Below are positions 5,688 to 7,471 of a stretch of DNA of 7,471 nucleotides, in pieces; the first letter of the stretch is position 1; each line of letters starts with the position of its first letter. The DNA is from Oxalobacteraceae bacterium. GTDB lineage: Bacteria; Pseudomonadota; Gammaproteobacteria; Burkholderiales; Burkholderiaceae_D. The notes under the pieces were generated by a model that saw nothing but the letters and a program-made list of their open reading frames with translations, was not told where the DNA came from and did not search any database. The stretch spans positions 1-7,471 of the forward strand of contig CANFGA010000136.1 in assembly GCA_947446335.1 (NCBI GenBank), given 5' to 3'. The position numbers were made by a program, and so were the translations under genes.

Positions 5688-6917
5688 GTGCGACCGATTC
5701 AGAAATCGAACAAATTGGCGGATGTCTGTTACGACATCCGCGGCCCGGTCTTGGAGAAATCCAAGCAGATGGAGGAGGATGGACACAAGATCATCAAGCT
5801 CAACATCGGCAATCTGGCCGTGTTCGGTTTCGATCCGCCCGATGAGATCGTGCAAGACATGATCGTCAACCTGCCCAACGCCGCCGGCTATACCGATTCG
5901 AAAGGGATGTTCGCACCGCGCAAGGCCGTGATGCACTACACCCAGAGCAAGAACATCGCCGGCGTCACGATCGAAGACATTTACCTCGGCAATGGCGCCT
6001 CCGAACTGATCGTCATGTGCATGAATGCGCTGCTCAATTCGGGCGACGAAGTGCTGGTGCCGGCGCCGGACTATCCGCTGTGGACGGCGGCGGTCAGTTT
6101 GTCGGGCGGTAATCCGGTGCATTATGTCTGCGACGAACAAGCCGACTGGTATCCCGACATCGACGACATGCGGCGCAAGATCACGCCCCACACCAAGGCG
6201 ATCGTCGTCATCAATCCGAACAACCCGACCGGTTCGGTGTACCCGGTCGAAGTGCTGGAACAGATCATCGAACTGGCGCGCCAGCACCAGTTGATCATCC
6301 TGGCCGACGAAATCTATGACAAGGTACTGTACGACGGGGTGCAACACGTGTCGATGGCCTCGCTGGCCGACGACGTGATGTTCATCACGCTCAACGGCTT
6401 GTCGAAAAATTATCGCTCTTGCGGTTATCGCGCCGGCTGGATGGTGGTGTCGGGCGAAAAACGCCACGCCAAGGATTACATCGAGGGCCTCGACATGCTC
6501 GCTTCGATGCGCCTGTGCGCCAATGCGCCGGGCCAGTTTGCGATCCAGACCGCGCTCGGCGGCTACCAGAGCATCAAAGACCTGGTCGGGCCGGGCGGGC
6601 GCTTGCTCAAGCAGCGCGACCTGGCGCACAAGCTGTTGACCGATATCCCCGGCGTCACTTGCGTGAAGCCGAAAGCGGCGTTGTACATGTTTCCACGCCT
6701 CGATCCGAAGCTGTATCCGATCCAGGATGACCAGCAATTTGCCTATCAGTTGCTGGAAGAAGAAAAAGTATTGATCGTCCAGGGCACGGGCTTCAACTGG
6801 ATCGCGCCGGATCACTTTCGCGTCGTGTTCTTGCCCAATGCGGACGATCTGACCGAGGCATTCGGACGCATCGCCCGTTTCCTCGACGGTTACCGCCGTC
6901 GTAACGGCGTCAATTGA
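5688..6917 (+). CDS. alaA: Glutamate-pyruvate (alanine) aminotransferase, AlaA type
   Basis: 409-residue cytoplasmic class I/II PLP aminotransferase, matching the length (405) and much of the sequence of E. coli AlaA (YfbQ), which makes L-alanine from pyruvate with glutamate as amino donor. Signs in order are KSNKLADVCYDIRGPVLE (6-23), LNIGN (38-42), DYPLWTAAVSLSGG (128-141), NPNNPTGSVY (176-185) with the PLP-contacting Asn179, ADEIYDK (206-212) with Asp207, NGLSKNYRSCGYRAGW (236-251) with Schiff-base Lys240, MLASMRLCAN (270-279) and FRVVFLP (377-383) with the substrate-carboxylate Arg378. The GTG start is supported by the GAAGGA site and by the family N-terminus. It is divergent from the arn genes and 73 bases before hom, with which it may be co-transcribed. 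A related AlaC-type or broader-specificity transaminase is possible, but the resemblance to AlaA is strong. Confidence 0.9.
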   Translation: MRPIQKSNKLADVCYDIRGPVLEKSKQMEEDGHKIIKLNIGNLAVFGFDPPDEIVQDMIVNLPNAAGYTDSKGMFAPRKAVMHYTQSKNIAGVTIEDIYLGNGASELIVMCMNALLNSGDEVLVPAPDYPLWTAAVSLSGGNPVHYVCDEQADWYPDIDDMRRKITPHTKAIVVINPNNPTGSVYPVEVLEQIIELARQHQLIILADEIYDKVLYDGVQHVSMASLADDVMFITLNGLSKNYRSCGYRAGWMVVSGEKRHAKDYIEGLDMLASMRLCANAPGQFAIQTALGGYQSIKDLVGPGGRLLKQRDLAHKLLTDIPGVTCVKPKAALYMFPRLDPKLYPIQDDQQFAYQLLEEEKVLIVQGTGFNWIAPDHFRVVFLPNADDLTEAFGRIARFLDGYRRRNGVN

Positions 6918-6937
6918 CCACCGGGCATCAAGCCAAT

Positions 6938-6970
6938 TGCACTCACACTGCACTCACAGTGCACTCACAA
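6938..6970. repeat. 11-bp unit repeated three times between alaA and hom
   Basis: Three consecutive copies of TGCACTCACA plus one variable base (C, G, A). The gap-free array begins 20 bases after the alaA stop and ends 20 bases before the hom ATG. The middle copy and the start of the third also form a small palindrome, TGCACT-CAC-AGTGCA (6949-6963). No run of T follows, so it is not an evident terminator. It is probably a small slippage-generated repeat, possibly with a regulatory effect. Confidence 0.85.
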
Positions 6971-6990
6971 ACAGCAGAATTGACAATCAA

Positions 6991-7471
6991 ATGAAACCAA
7001 TCAAAGTAGGCTTGTTAGGCATCGGCACGGTCGGCACCGGCACATTCAATGTGCTCAAGCGCAATCAGGAAGAAATACAGCGCCGCGCCGGTCGCGCGAT
7101 CGAGATCGTCGCGATCGCCGACCTCGACACCGCGCGCGCCTTGCTGCTGACCGGCGGCGCTTGCAACGTCGTGGCCGACGGCAACCTGATCGTCAACGAT
7201 CCCGAGATCGACATCGTGATCGAATTGATCGGCGGCTACGGCGTGGCCAAGGATCTGGTGCTCAAGGCGATCGCCAATGGCAAGCATGTCGTCACCGCCA
7301 ACAAGGCGCTGCTGGCCGTGCACGGCAACGAGATTTTTGCGTTGGCCAAGGAAAAGGGCGTGATGGTCGGTTTCGAGGCGGCGGTGGCCGGCGGCATTCC
7401 GATCATCAAGGCGCTGCGCGAAGGCTTGAGCGCGAACCGGATCGAATGGATCGCCGGCATCATCAACGGCA
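6991..7471 (+). CDS. hom: Homoserine dehydrogenase, N-terminal part (runs off right edge)
   Basis: The first 160 residues of a protein that is usually about 435 residues long in bacteria, cut by the window end. Homoserine dehydrogenase reduces aspartate semialdehyde to homoserine with NAD(P)H in the cytoplasm, the branch point to threonine and methionine. The Rossmann fold is shown by VGLLGIGTVGTGT (6-18) with the GxGxxG glycines 10, 12 and 15, followed by VTANKALLA (101-109) with the conserved Lys105 and EAAVAGGIPIIK (129-140), all family signatures. There is no aspartokinase domain in front, so it is the stand-alone form. A C-terminal ACT regulatory domain would be expected beyond the window. 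The ATG at 6991 fits the family N-terminus MKPIKVGLLG, although only a weak ribosome site precedes it. Confidence 0.95.
   Translation, partial: MKPIKVGLLGIGTVGTGTFNVLKRNQEEIQRRAGRAIEIVAIADLDTARALLLTGGACNVVADGNLIVNDPEIDIVIELIGGYGVAKDLVLKAIANGKHVVTANKALLAVHGNEIFALAKEKGVMVGFEAAVAGGIPIIKALREGLSANRIEWIAGIING

Noticed and set aside
5604..6953. Long open frame of 449 codons on the minus strand opposite alaA
   Set aside because: The opposite strand encodes a clear AlaA with all catalytic residues. The antisense translation is rich in H, R, D and Q with no recognisable domain, typical of a shadow frame in GC-rich DNA.
1..7471. Mobile element, CRISPR array, phage or toxin-antitoxin system
   Set aside because: The window is filled with coherent metabolic and envelope genes, with no transposase, integrase, long terminal inverted repeats or regularly spaced repeats.

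Overview
This is a GC-rich window with tight, overlapping gene spacing. The gene content suggests a betaproteobacterium, probably of the Oxalobacteraceae/Burkholderiales type. That placement rests on remembered family resemblance and gene neighbourhood (an Mth938-like gene beside an alaA-type aminotransferase and hom), not on a database search.

Left part (1 to about 5415, all on the minus strand, read right to left). This is most of a lipid A / LPS L-Ara4N (4-amino-4-deoxy-L-arabinose) modification cluster. In order of transcription it holds a small Mth938-like (DUF498) protein, the membrane transferase arnT, one small four-helix flippase subunit of the ArnE/ArnF type, the aminotransferase arnB, the undecaprenyl-phosphate glycosyltransferase arnC, and the formyltransferase part of arnA, which runs off the left edge. 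ArnB makes UDP-Ara4N, the ArnA domain N-formylates it, and ArnC loads it onto undecaprenyl phosphate. The missing deformylase (ArnD) and UDP-glucuronate decarboxylase would be expected to the left of the window. The small subunit would flip the lipid-linked sugar, and ArnT would transfer it to LPS. Most joints are overlaps (TGATG, ATGA, TGATG). The exception is a 106-base gap before arnB that contains a perfect 9-bp hairpin.

Middle (5416 to 5687). A 272-base divergent intergenic region separates the arn cluster from the right-hand genes. It holds weak promoter candidates for both directions, an imperfect dyad resembling the hairpin before arnB, and three 10-bp repeats in tandem.

Right part (5688 to 7471, plus strand). 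An AlaA-type alanine/glutamate-pyruvate aminotransferase is followed by the start of homoserine dehydrogenase (hom), which is cut by the right edge. The 73-base gap between them holds an 11-bp unit repeated three times. These are core amino acid genes.

I see no mobile element, CRISPR array, tRNA or rRNA. The gene functions are familiar. The less explained points are the Mth938-like gene fused by overlap to arnT, the single flippase subunit, and the short repeats and dyads in the three non-coding gaps.
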